In this document: positions 1 through 11,965 of the stretch, in pieces | How positions within the stretch are numbered: the first letter of the stretch is position 1 | Layout: every line of letters starts with the position of its first letter | Assembly: GCA_963682025.1 (NCBI GenBank) | Contig: OY821517.1 | Coordinates: 225,713,507-225,777,506, forward strand | Source: Cordilura impudica | Lineage: Eukaryota; Arthropoda; Insecta; Diptera; Scathophagidae | Reading direction: 5' to 3' | DNA: 64,000 nt | Position numbers and translations under genes: made by a program | Notes under the pieces: generated by a model | Databases searched by the model: none | Seen by the model: the letters and a program-made list of their open reading frames with translations, nothing else | What the model was told of the DNA's origin: nothing

Positions 1-3000
1 AAATGTAAAATGTAAAATGTAAAATGTAAAATGTAAAATGTAAAATGTAAAATGTAAAATGTAAAATGTAAAATGTAAAATGTAAAATGTAAAATGTAAA
101 ATGTAAAATGTAAAATGTAAAATGTAAAATGTAAAATGTAAAATGTAAAATGTAAAATGTAAAATGTAAAATGTAAAATGTAAAATGTAAAATGTAAAAT
201 GTAAAATGTAAAATGTAAAATGTAAAATGTAAAATGTAAAATGTAAAATGTAAAATGTAAAATGTAAAATGTAAAATGTAAAATGTAAAATGTAAAATGT
301 AAAATGTAAAATGTAAAATGTAAAATGTAAAATGTAAAATGTAAAATGTAAAATGTAAAATGTAAAATGTAAAATGTAAAATGTAAAATGTAAAATGTAA
401 AATGTAAAATGTAAAATGTAAAATGTAAAATGTAAAATGTAAAATGTAAAATGTAAAATGTAAAATGTAAAATGTAAAATGTAAAATGTAAAATGTAAAA
501 TGTAAAATGTAAAATGTAAAATGTAAAATGTAAAATGTAAAATGTAAAATGTAAAATGTAAAATGTAAAATGTAAAATGTAAAATGTAAAATGTAAAATG
601 TAAAATGTAAAATGTAAAATGTAAAATGTAAAATGTAAAATGTAAAATGTAAAATGTAAAATGTAAAATGTAAAATGTAAAATGTAAAATGTAAAATGTA
701 AAATGTAAAATGTAAAATGTAAAATGTAAAATGTAAAATGTAAAATGTAAAATGTAAAATGTAAAATGTAAAATGTAAAATGTAAAATGTAAAATGTAAA
801 ATGTAAAATGTAAAATGTAAAATGTAAAATGTAAAATGTAAAATGTAAAATGTAAAATGTAAAATGTAAAATGTAAAATGTAAAATGTAAAATGTAAAAT
901 GTAAAATGTAAAATGTAAAATGTAAAATGTAAAATGTAAAATGTAAAATGTAAAATGTAAAATGTAAAATGTAAAATGTAAAATGTAAAATGTAAAATGT
1001 AAAATGTAAAATGTAAAATGTAAAATGTAAAATGTAAAATGTAAAATGTAAAATGTAAAATGTAAAATGTAAAATGTAAAATGTAAAATGTAAAATGTAA
1101 AATGTAAAATGTAAAATGTAAAATGTAAAATGTAAAATGTAAAATGTAAAATGTAAAATGTAAAATGTAAAATGTAAAATGTAAAATGTAAAATGTAAAA
1201 TGTAAAATGTAAAATGTAAAATGTAAAATGTAAAATGTAAAATGTAAAATGTAAAATGTAAAATGTAAAATGTAAAATGTAAAATGTAAAATGTAAAATG
1301 TAAAATGTAAAATGTAAAATGTAAAATGTAAAATGTAAAATGTAAAATGTAAAATGTAAAATGTAAAATGTAAAATGTAAAATGTAAAATGTAAAATGTA
1401 AAATGTAAAATGTAAAATGTAAAATGTAAAATGATAAAATGTAAAATGTAAAATGTAAAATGTAAAATGTAAAATGTAAAATGTAAAATGTAAAATGTAA
1501 AATGTAAAATGTAAAATGTAAAATGTAAAATGTAAAATGTAAAATGTAAAATGTAAAATGTAAAATGTAAAATGTAAAATGTAAAATGTAAAATGTAAAA
1601 TGTAAAATGTAAAATGTAAAATGTAAAATGTAAAATGTAAAATGTAAAATGTAAAATGTAAAATGTAAAATGTAAAATGTAAAATGTAAAATGTAAAATG
1701 TAAAATGTAAAATGTAAAATGTAAAATGTAAAATGTAAAATGTAAAATGTAAAATGTAAAATGTAAAATGTAAAATGTAAAATGTAAAATGTAAAATGTA
1801 AAATGTAAAATGTAAAATGTAAAATGTAAAATGTAAAATGTAAAATGTAAAATGTAAAATGTAAAATGTAAAATGTAAAATGTAAAATGTAAAATGTAAA
1901 ATGTAAAATGTAAAATGTAAAATGTAAAATGTAAAATGTAAAATGTAAAATGTAAAATGTAAAATGTAAAATGTAAAATGTAAAATGTAAAATGTAAAAT
2001 GTAAAATGTAAAATGTAAAATGTAAAATGTAAAATGTAAAATGTAAAATGTAAAATGTAAAATGTAAAATGTAAAATGTAAAATGTAAAATGTAAAATGT
2101 AAAATGTAAAATGTAAAATGTAAAATGTAAAATGTAAAATGTAAAATGTAAAATGTAAAATGTAAAATGTAAAATGTAAAATGTAAAATGTAAAATGTAA
2201 AATGTAAAATGTAAAATGTAAAATGTAAAATGTAAAATGTAAAATGTAAAATGTAAAATGTAAAATGTAAAATGTAAAATGTAAAATGTAAAATGTAAAA
2301 TGTAAAATGTAAAATGTAAAATGTAAAATGTAAAATGTAAAATGTAAAATGTAAAATGTAAAATGTAAAATGTAAAATGTAAAATGTAAAATGTAAAATG
2401 TAAAATGTAAAATGTAAAATGTAAAATGTAAAATGTAAAATGTAAAATGTAAAATGTAAAATGTAAAATGTAAAATGTAAAATGTAAAATGTAAAATGTA
2501 AAATGTAAAATGTAAAATGTAAAATGTAAAATGTAAAATGTAAAATGTAAAATGTAAAATGTAAAATGTAAAATGTAAAATGTAAAATGTAAAATGTAAA
2601 ATGTAAAATGTAAAATGTAAAATGTAAAATGTAAAATGTAAAATGTAAAATGTAAAATGTAAAATGTAAAATGTAAAATGTAAAATGTAAAATGTAAAAT
2701 GTAAAATGTAAAATGTAAAATGTAAAATGTAAAATGTAAAATGTAAAATGTAAAATGTAAAATGTAAAATGTAAAATGTAAAATGTAAAATGTAAAATGT
2801 AAAATGTAAAATGTAAAATGTAAAATGTAAAATGTAAAATGTAAAATGTAAAATGTAAAATGTAAAATGTAAAATGTAAAATGTAAAATGTAAAATGTAA
2901 AATGTAAAATGTAAAATGTAAAATGTAAAATGTAAAATGTAAAATGTAAAATGTAAAATGTAAAATGTAAAATGTAAAATGTAAAATGTAAAATGTAAAA

Positions 3001-6000
3001 TGTAAAATGTAAAATGTAAAATGTAAAATGTAAAATGTAAAATGTAAAATGTAAAATGTAAAATGTAAAATGTAAAATGTAAAATGTAAAATGTAAAATG
3101 TAAAATGTAAAATGTAAAATGTAAAATGTAAAATGTAAAATGTAAAATGTAAAATGTAAAATGTAAAATGTAAAATGTAAAATGTAAAATGTAAAATGTA
3201 AAATGTAAAATGTAAAATGTAAAATGTAAAATGTAAAATGTAAAATGTAAAATGTAAAATGTAAAATGTAAAATGTAAAATGTAAAATGTAAAATGTAAA
3301 ATGTAAAATGTAAAATGTAAAATGTAAAATGTAAAATGTAAAATGTAAAATGTAAAATGTAAAATGTAAAATGTAAAATGTAAAATGTAAAATGTAAAAT
3401 GTAAAATGTAAAATGTAAAATGTAAAATGTAAAATGTAAAATGTAAAATGTAAAATGTAAAATGTAAAATGTAAAATGTAAAATGTAAAATGTAAAATGT
3501 AAAATGTAAAATGTAAAATGTAAAATGTAAAATGTAAAATGTAAAATGTAAAATGTAAAATGTAAAATGTAAAATGTAAAATGTAAAATGTAAAATGTAA
3601 AATGTAAAATGTAAAATGTAAAATGTAAAATGTAAAATGTAAAATGTAAAATGTAAAATGTAAAATGTAAAATGTAAAATGTAAAATGTAAAATGTAAAA
3701 TGTAAAATGTAAAATGTAAAATGTAAAATGTAAAATGTAAAATGTAAAATGTAAAATGTAAAATGTAAAATGTAAAATGTAAAATGTAAAATGTAAAATG
3801 TAAAATGTAAAATGTAAAATGTAAAATGTAAAATGTAAAATGTAAAATGTAAAATGTAAAATGTAAAATGTAAAATGTAAAATGTAAAATGTAAAATGTA
3901 AAATGTAAAATGTAAAATGTAAAATGTAAAATGTAAAATGTAAAATGTAAAATGTAAAATGTAAAATGTAAAATGTAAAATGTAAAATGTAAAATGTAAA
4001 ATGTAAAATGTAAAATGTAAAATGTAAAATGTAAAATGTAAAATGTAAAATGTAAAATGTAAAATGTAAAATGTAAAATGTAAAATGTAAAATGTAAAAT
4101 GTAAAATGTAAAATGTAAAATGTAAAATGTAAAATGTAAAATGTAAAATGTAAAATGTAAAATGTAAAATGTAAAATGTAAAATGTAAAATGTAAAATGT
4201 AAAATGTAAAATGTAAAATGTAAAATGTAAAATGTAAAATGTAAAATGTAAAATGTAAAATGTAAAATGTAAAATGTAAAATGTAAAATGTAAAATGTAA
4301 AATGTAAAATGTAAAATGTAAAATGTAAAATGTAAAATGTAAAATGTAAAATGTAAAATGTAAAATGTAAAATGTAAAATGTAAAATGTAAAATGTAAAA
4401 TGTAAAATGTAAAATGTAAAATGTAAAATGTAAAATGTAAAATGTAAAATGTAAAATGTAAAATGTAAAATGTAAAATGTAAAATGTAAAATGTAAAATG
4501 TAAAATGTAAAATGTAAAATGTAAAATGTAAAATGTAAAATGTAAAATGTAAAATGTAAAATGTAAAATGTAAAATGTAAAATGTAAAATGTAAAATGTA
4601 AAATGTAAAATGTAAAATGTAAAATGTAAAATGTAAAATGTAAAATGTAAAATGTAAAATGTAAAATGTAAAATGTAAAATGTAAAATGTAAAATGTAAA
4701 ATGTAAAATGTAAAATGTAAAATGTAAAATGTAAAATGTAAAATGTAAAATGTAAAATGTAAAATGTAAAATGTAAAATGTAAAATGTAAAATGTAAAAT
4801 GTAAAATGTAAAATGTAAAATGTAAAATGTAAAATGTAAAATGTAAAATGTAAAATGTAAAATGTAAAATGTAAAATGTAAAATGTAAAATGTAAAATGT
4901 AAAATGTAAAATGTAAAATGTAAAATGTAAAATGTAAAATGTAAAATGTAAAATGTAAAATGTAAAATGTAAAATGTAAAATGTAAAATGTAAAATGTAA
5001 AATGTAAAATGTAAAATGTAAAATGTAAAATGTAAAATGTAAAATGTAAAATGTAAAATGTAAAATGTAAAATGTAAAATGTAAAATGTAAAATGTAAAA
5101 TGTAAAATGTAAAATGTAAAATGTAAAATGTAAAATGTAAAATGTAAAATGTAAAATGTAAAATGTAAAATGTAAAATGTAAAATGTAAAATGTAAAATG
5201 TAAAATGTAAAATGTAAAATGTAAAATGTAAAATGTAAAATGTAAAATGTAAAATGTAAAATGTAAAATGTAAAATGTAAAATGTAAAATGTAAAATGTA
5301 AAATGTAAAATGTAAATGTAAAATGTAAAATGTAAAATGTAAAATGTAAAATGTAAAATGTAAAATGTAAAATGTAAAATGTAAAATGTAAAATGTAAAA
5401 TGTAAAATGTAAAATGTAAAATGTAAAATGTAAAATGTAAAATGTAAAATGTAAAATGTAAAATGTAAAATGTAAAATGTAAAATGTAAAATGTAAAATG
5501 TAAAATGTAAAATGTAAAATGTAAAATGTAAAATGTAAAATGTAAAATGTAAAATGTAAAATGTAAAATGTAAAATGTAAAATGTAAAATGTAAAATGTA
5601 AAATGTAAAATGTAAAATGTAAAATGTAAAATGTAAAATGTAAAATGTAAAATGTAAAATGTAAAATGTAAAATGTAAAATGTAAAATGTAAAATGTAAA
5701 TGTAAAATGTAAAATGTAAAATGTAAAATGTAAAATGTAAAATGTAAAATGTAAAATGTAAAATGTAAAATGTAAAATGTAAAATGTAAAATGTAAAATG
5801 TAAAATGTAAAATGTAAAATGTAAAATGTAAAATGTAAAATGTGAAATGTAAAATGTAAAATGTAAAATGTAAAATGTAAAATGTAAAATGTAAAATGTT
5901 AAATGTAAAATGTAAAATGTAAAATGTAAAATGTAAAATGTAAAATGTAAAATGTAAAATGTAAAATGTAAAATGTAAAATGTAAAATGTAAAATGTAAA

Positions 6001-8493
6001 ATGTAAAATGTAAAATGTAAAATGTAAAATGTAAAAAATGTAAAATTAAAATGTAAAATGTAAAATGTAAAATGTAAAATGTAAAATGTAAAATGTAAAA
6101 TGTAAAATGTAAAATGTAAAATGTAAAATGTAAAATGTAAAATGTAAAATGTAAAATGTAAAATGTAAAATGTAAAATGTAAAATGTAAAATGTAAAATG
6201 TAAAATGTAAATGTAAAATGTAAAATGTAAAATGTAAAATGTAAAATGTAAAATGTAAAATGTAAAATGTAAAATGTACAATGTAAAATGTAAAATGTAA
6301 AATGTAAAATGTAAAATGTAAAATGTAAAATGTAAAATGTAAAATGTAAAATGTAAAATGTAAAATGTAAAATGTAAAATGTAAAATGTAAAATATAAAA
6401 TGTAAAATGTAAAATGTAAAATGTAAAATGTAAAATGTAAAATGTAAAATGTAAAATGTAAAATGTAAAATGAAAAATATAAAATGTAAAATGTAAAATG
6501 TAAAATGTAAAATGTAAAATGTAAAACGTAAAATGTAAAATGTAAAATGTTAAATGTAAAATGTAAAATGTAAAATGTAAAATGTAAAATGTAAAATGTA
6601 AAATGTAAAATGTAAAATGTAAAATGCAAAATGTAAAATGTAAAATCTAAAATGTAAAATGTAAAATGTAAAATGTAAAATGTAAAATGTAAAATGTAAA
6701 TGTAAATTTAAAATGTAAAATGTAAAATGTAAAATGTAAAATGTAAAATGTAAAATGTAAAATGTAAAATGTAAAATGTAAAATGTAAAATGTAAAATGT
6801 AAAATGTAAAATGTAAAATGTAAAATGTAAAATGTAAAATGTAAAATGTAAAATGTAAAATGTAAAATGTAAAATGTAAAATGTAAAATGTAAAATGTAA
6901 AATGTAAAATGTAAAATGTAAAATGTAAAATGTAAAATGTAAAATGTAAAATGTAAAATGTAAAATGTAAAATGTAAAATGTAAAATGTAAAATGTAAAA
7001 TGTAAAATGTAAAATGTAAAATGTAAAATGTAAAATGTAAAATGTAAAATGTAAAATGTAAAATGTAAAATGTAAAATGTAAAATGTAAAATGTAAAATG
7101 TAAAATGTAAAATGTAAAATGTAAAATGTAAAATGTAAAATGTAAAATGTAAAATGTAAAATGTAAAATGTAAAATGTAAAATGTAAAATGTAAAATGTA
7201 AAATGTAAAATGTAAAATGTAAAATGTAAAATGTAAAATGTAAAATGTAAAATGTAAAATGTAAAATGTAAAATGTAAATGTAAAATGTAAAATGTAAAA
7301 TGTAAAATGTAAAATGTAAAATGTAAAATGTAAAATGTAAAATGTAAAATGTAAAATGTAAAATGTAAAATGTAAAATGTAAAATGTAAAATGTAAAATG
7401 TAAAATGTAAAATGTAAAATGTAAAATGTAAAATGTAAAATGTAAAAATGTAAATGTAAAATGTAAAATGTAAAATGTAAATGTAAAATGTAAAATGTAA
7501 AATGTAAAATGTAAAATGTAAAATGTAAAATGTAAAATGTAAAATGTAAAATGTAAAATGTAAAATGTAAAATGTAAAATGTAAATGTAAAATGTAAAAT
7601 GTAAAATGTAAAATGTAAAATGTAAAATGTAAAATGTAAAATGTAAAATGTAAATGTAAAATGTAAAATGTAAAATGTAAAATGTAAAATGTAAAATGTA
7701 AAATGTAAAATGTAAAATGTAAAATGTAAAATGTAAAATGTAAAATGTAAAATGTAAAATGTAAAATGTAAAATGTAAAATGTAAAATGTAAAATGTAAA
7801 ATGTAAAATGTAAAATGTAAAATGTAAAATGTAAAATGTAAAATGTAAAATGTAAAATGTAAAATGTAAAATGTAAAAATGTAAAATGTAAAATGTAAAA
7901 TGTAAAATGTAAAATGTAAAATGTAAAATGTAAAATGTAAAATGTAAAATGTAAAATGTAAAATGTAAAATGTAAAATGTAAAATGTAAAATGTAAAATG
8001 TAAAATGTAAAATGTAAAATGTAAAATGTAAAATGTAAAATGTAAAATGTAAAATGTAAAATGTAAAATGTAAAATGTAAAATGTAAAATGTAAAATGTA
8101 AAATGTAAAATGTAAAATGTAAAATGTAAAATGTAAAATGTAAAATGTAAAATGTAAATGTAAAATGTAAAATGTAAAATGTAAAATGTAAAATGTAAAA
8201 TGTAAAATGTAAAATGTAAAATGTAAAATGTAAAATGTAAAATGTAAAATGTAAAATGTAAAATGTAAAATGTAAAATGTAAAATGTAAAATGTAAAATG
8301 TAAAATGTAAAATGTAAAATGTAAAATGTAAAATGTAAAATGTAAAATGTAAAATGTAAAATGTAAAATGTAAAATGTAAAATGTAAAATGTAAAATGTA
8401 AAATGTAAAATGTAAAATGTAAAATGTAAAATGTAAAATGTAAAATGTAAAATGTAAAATGTAAAATGTAAAATGTAAAATGTAAAATGTAAA
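1..8493. repeat. Heptamer satellite (AAATGTA)n
   Basis: About 1,200 copies of a 7-bp unit run from the window edge, so the array probably continues to the left. Homogeneity is uneven: the first 5.3 kb is almost perfect (one extra base near 1431), while 1-bp deletions and substitutions become frequent from about 5.3 to 8.2 kb. No gene can be carried because every frame hits stops. The size, simple unit and flanking TE density fit constitutive heterochromatin. Confidence 0.98.
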
Positions 8494-8561
8494 ATGGAAA
8501 ATGGAAAATGGAAAATGGAAATTGTAAAATGAAAAATGGAAAATGAAAAACGGAAAATGGA

Positions 8562-8593
<32 letters not shown>

Positions 8594-8617
8594 AGAAAAT
8601 GAAAAATGGAGAATGAA

Positions 8618-8648
<31 letters not shown>

Positions 8649-8862
8649 AGAAAATTGAAAAATGAAAAATGGAAAATGAAAACTGAAAAATGAAAAATGG
8701 AAAATGGTAAGTGGAAAATGGAAAACGAGAACTGAAATATGAAAAATGGAAAATGGAAAATGTAAAATGAAAATTGAAAATTTAAAAATTAAAAATGGAA
8801 ATTGGAAAATGAAAAATGGAAAATGGAAAATGGAACATGAAAATTGAAAAATGAAAAATTAA

Positions 8863-8893
<31 letters not shown>

Positions 8894-9165
8894 CGCAAAA
8901 TGGAAAATGGAAAATGAAAATTGAAAAATGGAAAATGAAAATTGAAAAATTAAGAATTGAAAATGAAAAATGGAAAATGAAAATTGAAAAATGGAAAATG
9001 CAAAATGGAAAATTGAAAATGAACATTGAAAAATGAAAAATGGAAAATGAAAATTGAATATTGAAAATTGAAAAATTGAAAAGGGAAAATGAAAAATTAA
9101 AAATGGAAATTGGAAAATGAAAATTGAAAAATGAATAATGAAAAATGGAAAATGGAAAACACAAA
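8494..9165. repeat. Degenerate heptamer variants (AAAATGG / AAAATGA / AAAATTG)
   Basis: The 7-bp period continues, but the unit switches abruptly at about 8493 from AAAATGT to a mix of AAAATGG, AAAATGA and AAAATTG. This looks like the decayed, less homogenised edge of the array. An apparent 101-codon minus-strand ORF here (8859-9164) is only repeat translation, rich in F, S, I and N. Confidence 0.95.
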
Positions 9166-9535
9166 AATTAAAAATTAAATATTAAAAATTAAAATTTAAT
9201 AATTAAAAATTAAAAACTAAAACTTAAAAATTAAAAAATAAAAATTAAAAATTAAAAATTAAAAATTAAAAACTAAAAATTAAAAATTAAAAATTAAAAA
9301 TTAAAAATTAAAAATTAAAAATTAAAAATTAAAAATTAAAAATTAAAAATTAAAAATTAAAAATTTAAAATTAAAATTTAAAAATTAAAAATTTAAAATT
9401 AAAAATTTAAAATTAAAAATTAAAAATTAAAAATTAAAATTAAAAATTAAAAATTAAAAATTAAAAATTAAAAATTAAAAATTAAAAATTAAAAATTAAA
9501 AATTAAAAATTAAAAATCAAAAATTAAAAATTAGA
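9166..9535. repeat. Terminal heptamer variant (AAAAATT)n
   Basis: A third unit type with the same 7-bp period, A5TT with a few C and T changes, closes the satellite. Unique sequence begins at about 9536. The order ATGT, then ATGG/ATGA, then ATTA-like gives three layers from array core to edge. Confidence 0.95.
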
Positions 9536-9877
9536 GACTCAGGTGGAGGGTATCAAAAAATTCGGCACAGCCGAATTTAACACTCTTACTTGTTTGCTTT
9601 CTGTTTGATCTATAATATGCTCCTCAGTTCCTTCAATAAATTTCATTTGAAAAGAAAATGGTCTTAGTCGATAATTTGCGTTAAAAAGCCCAAAACCATT
9701 AAATAAATAGCGATTTAGGTAGAAGTAATTAAAAAGGGAAGTTCCAAGAATTAGGAATTAGTATTAATTTTCGCTATTAATTTTTTTTTGAAATTATTTC
9801 ATTTTGTGAGTGATTTAAGTTAAGTGCATCGGTTTCATAAAAATAACAAAAAAAAAAAAAACATTGTATAATATATA
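9536..9877. other. Short spacer between satellite and gypsy element
   Basis: About 340 bp with no gene. It holds a perfect 9-bp-arm palindrome at 9558-9578 (AAATTCGGC, loop ACA, GCCGAATTT) just inside the satellite edge. The sequence ends at the TATA target site of the downstream LTR element (9874-9877). Confidence 0.6.
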
Positions 9878-10323
9878 AGTTAACGTGCGCACGATAACAA
9901 AACACCCCTAATGTTTTTTAATGGAATCATTTGCATTACGCAACATCCCTAATGTTTTAATTTCTGTTTTATGTTTTCTGTGATTGGCCAAATCAACGTA
10001 AATTTTAATTTGTGAAACTAAACACATTTTGTTAAATACCAATATCTTGTTGCAATTAATTTCACAATAGGTACACTTTTATAACTGCAATATCAACACA
10101 ATGTTCTTTTTATTTCTTTAAACACGAATATCGTATTACAATAAATTGTATTTATGTGACTGCAATATTAGCATACCTTTTATGATTGGCCAATATCAAC
10201 AAAATTTTGTGAATTTTAATAAAGTGCATTGTCGGAACTATTAGCTTTAAGTTTTTTAAATAAATAAAATTAAAAACATTCTAACAGCAACCACCAAAGA
10301 ATCATGTATTAATTTTATTAACG
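9878..10323 (+). repeat. 5' LTR of gypsy-type element
   Basis: It is matched by 21613-22057 over its whole length, including shared blocks such as CACCCCTAATG and AATATCGTATTACA. It begins AGTTAAC and ends TTAACG, where the 3' copy ends TTAACT. It is followed at once by the primer-binding site. Confidence 0.93.
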
Positions 10324-10341
10324 GGCGCCCGAACGTGTGAA
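10324..10341 (+). promoter_or_regulatory. Primer-binding site, tRNA-Lys type
   Basis: The sequence GGCGCCCGAACGTGTG directly after the LTR resembles the tRNA-Lys-type PBS of gypsy and of lentiviruses (TGGCGCCC...). The first T is changed to G, or belongs to the LTR end. Confidence 0.7.
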
Positions 10342-10471
10342 AATAAAAAGTCCTTATAAAGGATAACGGAACATAAAATTCCTCAACGTGTGAAAATAAA
10401 AAGTCCTTATAAAGGATAACGGAACATAAATTCCTTAACGTGTGAAAATAATAGCCCTTATAAAGGATAAA
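10332..10471 (+). repeat. Leader tandem repeat (2.7 copies of ~53 bp)
   Basis: Units start at 10332, 10385 and 10437 with AACGTGTGAAAATAA and share CCTTATAAAGGATAA, itself a perfect inverted repeat with TCCTTATAAAGGA at its core. It sits between PBS and gag, where Drosophila gypsy has its insulator. No Su(Hw)-like TGCATA cluster is visible here. Confidence 0.85.
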
Positions 10472-10509
10472 AAAAAAAATTAAATAAAAATAGACTCAGA
10501 AATATAATA

Positions 10510-11424
10510 AAGGGTGTCCCAACAAGAACGCAATTTTTAAATTTTAAATAAAACACAGATATTTTAAAAAAAATTGTGAAACTTTATTATATCGTAAAGT
10601 AGACAGAATGAGGTTATGTATGGAACAATATATCGTGCAGATGGCCGCCGCGGCTTTGCTGGCATGCACGCAATCTTTTAATGAAATTTTCAATGACCGT
10701 TTTGCATAAATGCTGCGGTATTTCATTAATGCAGCGTCCCATTTCCTCTTTTAAGGCTTGAGTCGTCGTCGGCTTATTCGCGTAAACCATCGACTTCAAA
10801 AAACCCCAAAGAAAAAAATCTAACGGTGTTAAATCGCACGATCTAGGCGGCCAAGATGATTTTAGCGGCAAAATCAGCATTTTCATGTTGTCTCTCCAAT
10901 ACCCAATTAACGCTGTCCATGTTTAGCTGGCTTCAGTTCCTGAGCCAATTGAACTTTGTATGCATGAAGATGCAAATCTTTCGCCAAAATTCGCTGCATA
11001 GTGGATTTGGAGACACCAATTTGCTGACCTCGGTGTCGAATTGAGGTGGATGGAGTTTGAGCGACATCATCACGTACAGCTGCGACATTTTCGGTCGATC
11101 GACCTGGTCGATGGCGCGTTGTTGTCTTTGCATCACTAACAGACCCAGTTTCGGCAAATTTATCCATTAATCTCTTTACAGTTGACTCATTTGGAGCATT
11201 ATTGTGACCCTAAATTGATTGCAATTTACGAACTGTAGCCGCAAAACTTTCACCATTTTGATAAAACAATTTCACAATGAGAATGCGTTGTTCATTCGTG
11301 TAGCGCTCCATTTTTACTAACCTCGTACCTTCTACTAGCAAACAATAACAATTGTTCAAATGTCAAACAATGACACTTCGAATGTTGCCAGATTTAAAAA
11401 TTGCGTTCTTGTTGGGACACCCTT
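10510..11424 (-). mobile_element. Internally deleted mariner-type element
   Basis: About 32-bp terminal inverted repeats read AAGGGTGTCCCAACAAGAAC at both ends, flanked by TA duplications (10508-10509 and 11425-11426). At 915 bp it is 350-400 bp shorter than a full mariner. The missing part is the catalytic centre of the transposase. It was inserted into the gypsy leader, upstream of gag. Confidence 0.92.
10614..11311 (-). pseudogene. Mariner transposase, central catalytic domain deleted
   Basis: The start ATG is at 11311 (MERYTNEQ...). The N-terminal helix-turn-helix half follows with a TAG after about 33 codons, then an open stretch at 11167-10907 containing SKSTMQRILAKDLHLHAYKV. A C-terminal stretch with WPPRSCDLTPLDFFLWG (10886-10614) carries the third catalytic Asp region. 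The junction near 10850 joins residues just before the first catalytic Asp to the block around the third one, so the first two catalytic residues are gone. The protein cannot transpose, but its TIRs could still be mobilised by another source. Confidence 0.88.
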
Positions 11425-11746
11425 TATAAAGAGAAAACTGTTCAACAGAGACTGAGTGCTCAAGTATAAGCGAATTTTTTTTTTTACAAAAATTAACTAT
11501 TAAACCAAAAGATAAAATAACAGCTTGTCTGACAAACCAAGCGCCTTAAATAAGTGGAATTGTTTTGTGCTAAATACAATAATTAGTGTGGCCGATACAC
11601 CAGAAGGAAGAAATCGGAGCGGCCAAAGCCCGATCAGGAAACAATTATAAACTACAACTGAATAATCTATTGAAAGTCAAAAAGCAAACGTCAATCAACA
11701 CATCAACTACCGTGAAATCTAGTGGAATTCAAGTTTTATTATTATC

Positions 11747-11762
11747 ATGAAAACACTGTAAG
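11747..11762 (+). promoter_or_regulatory. Leader ATG and 5' splice site, likely for the env transcript
   Basis: ATGAAAACACT is followed directly by GTAAGTAC, a consensus fly donor (GT at 11758-11759). In gypsy, Env is made from a spliced mRNA whose leader exon supplies the start codon. The 11 coding bases here match in phase the pyrimidine-rich acceptor at 20212-20213 in front of env. This is inferred from sequence only. Confidence 0.7.
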
Positions 11763-11965
11763 TACATTTTTGATTCGATTTTCAATTTTTTTTTTATTAT
11801 TACGTTTTGCTGTTTGTTTGTGCCCGCGAATTATATTGTTAACCTCAATCGCTGCGAATATTTTTTTTCCATTTTATCGCTTACCGGTTTAAACGAATAC
11901 ACCCCAAATCATCTCCTAGCGACCATTTTTTTTATTCTCTTTATCCTTCCCCTCTGTGACTGACG

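Noticed and set aside
8859..9164. 101-codon minus-strand ORF
   Set aside because: Translation of the degenerate heptamer repeat; only F, S, I, N, H and P in a periodic pattern.
1..9535. CRISPR array or telomere repeat
   Set aside because: A pure 7-bp tandem array without spacers in a eukaryote is not CRISPR. The unit is not a known insect telomere repeat, and flies lack simple telomere repeats, so a telomere call is not supported.
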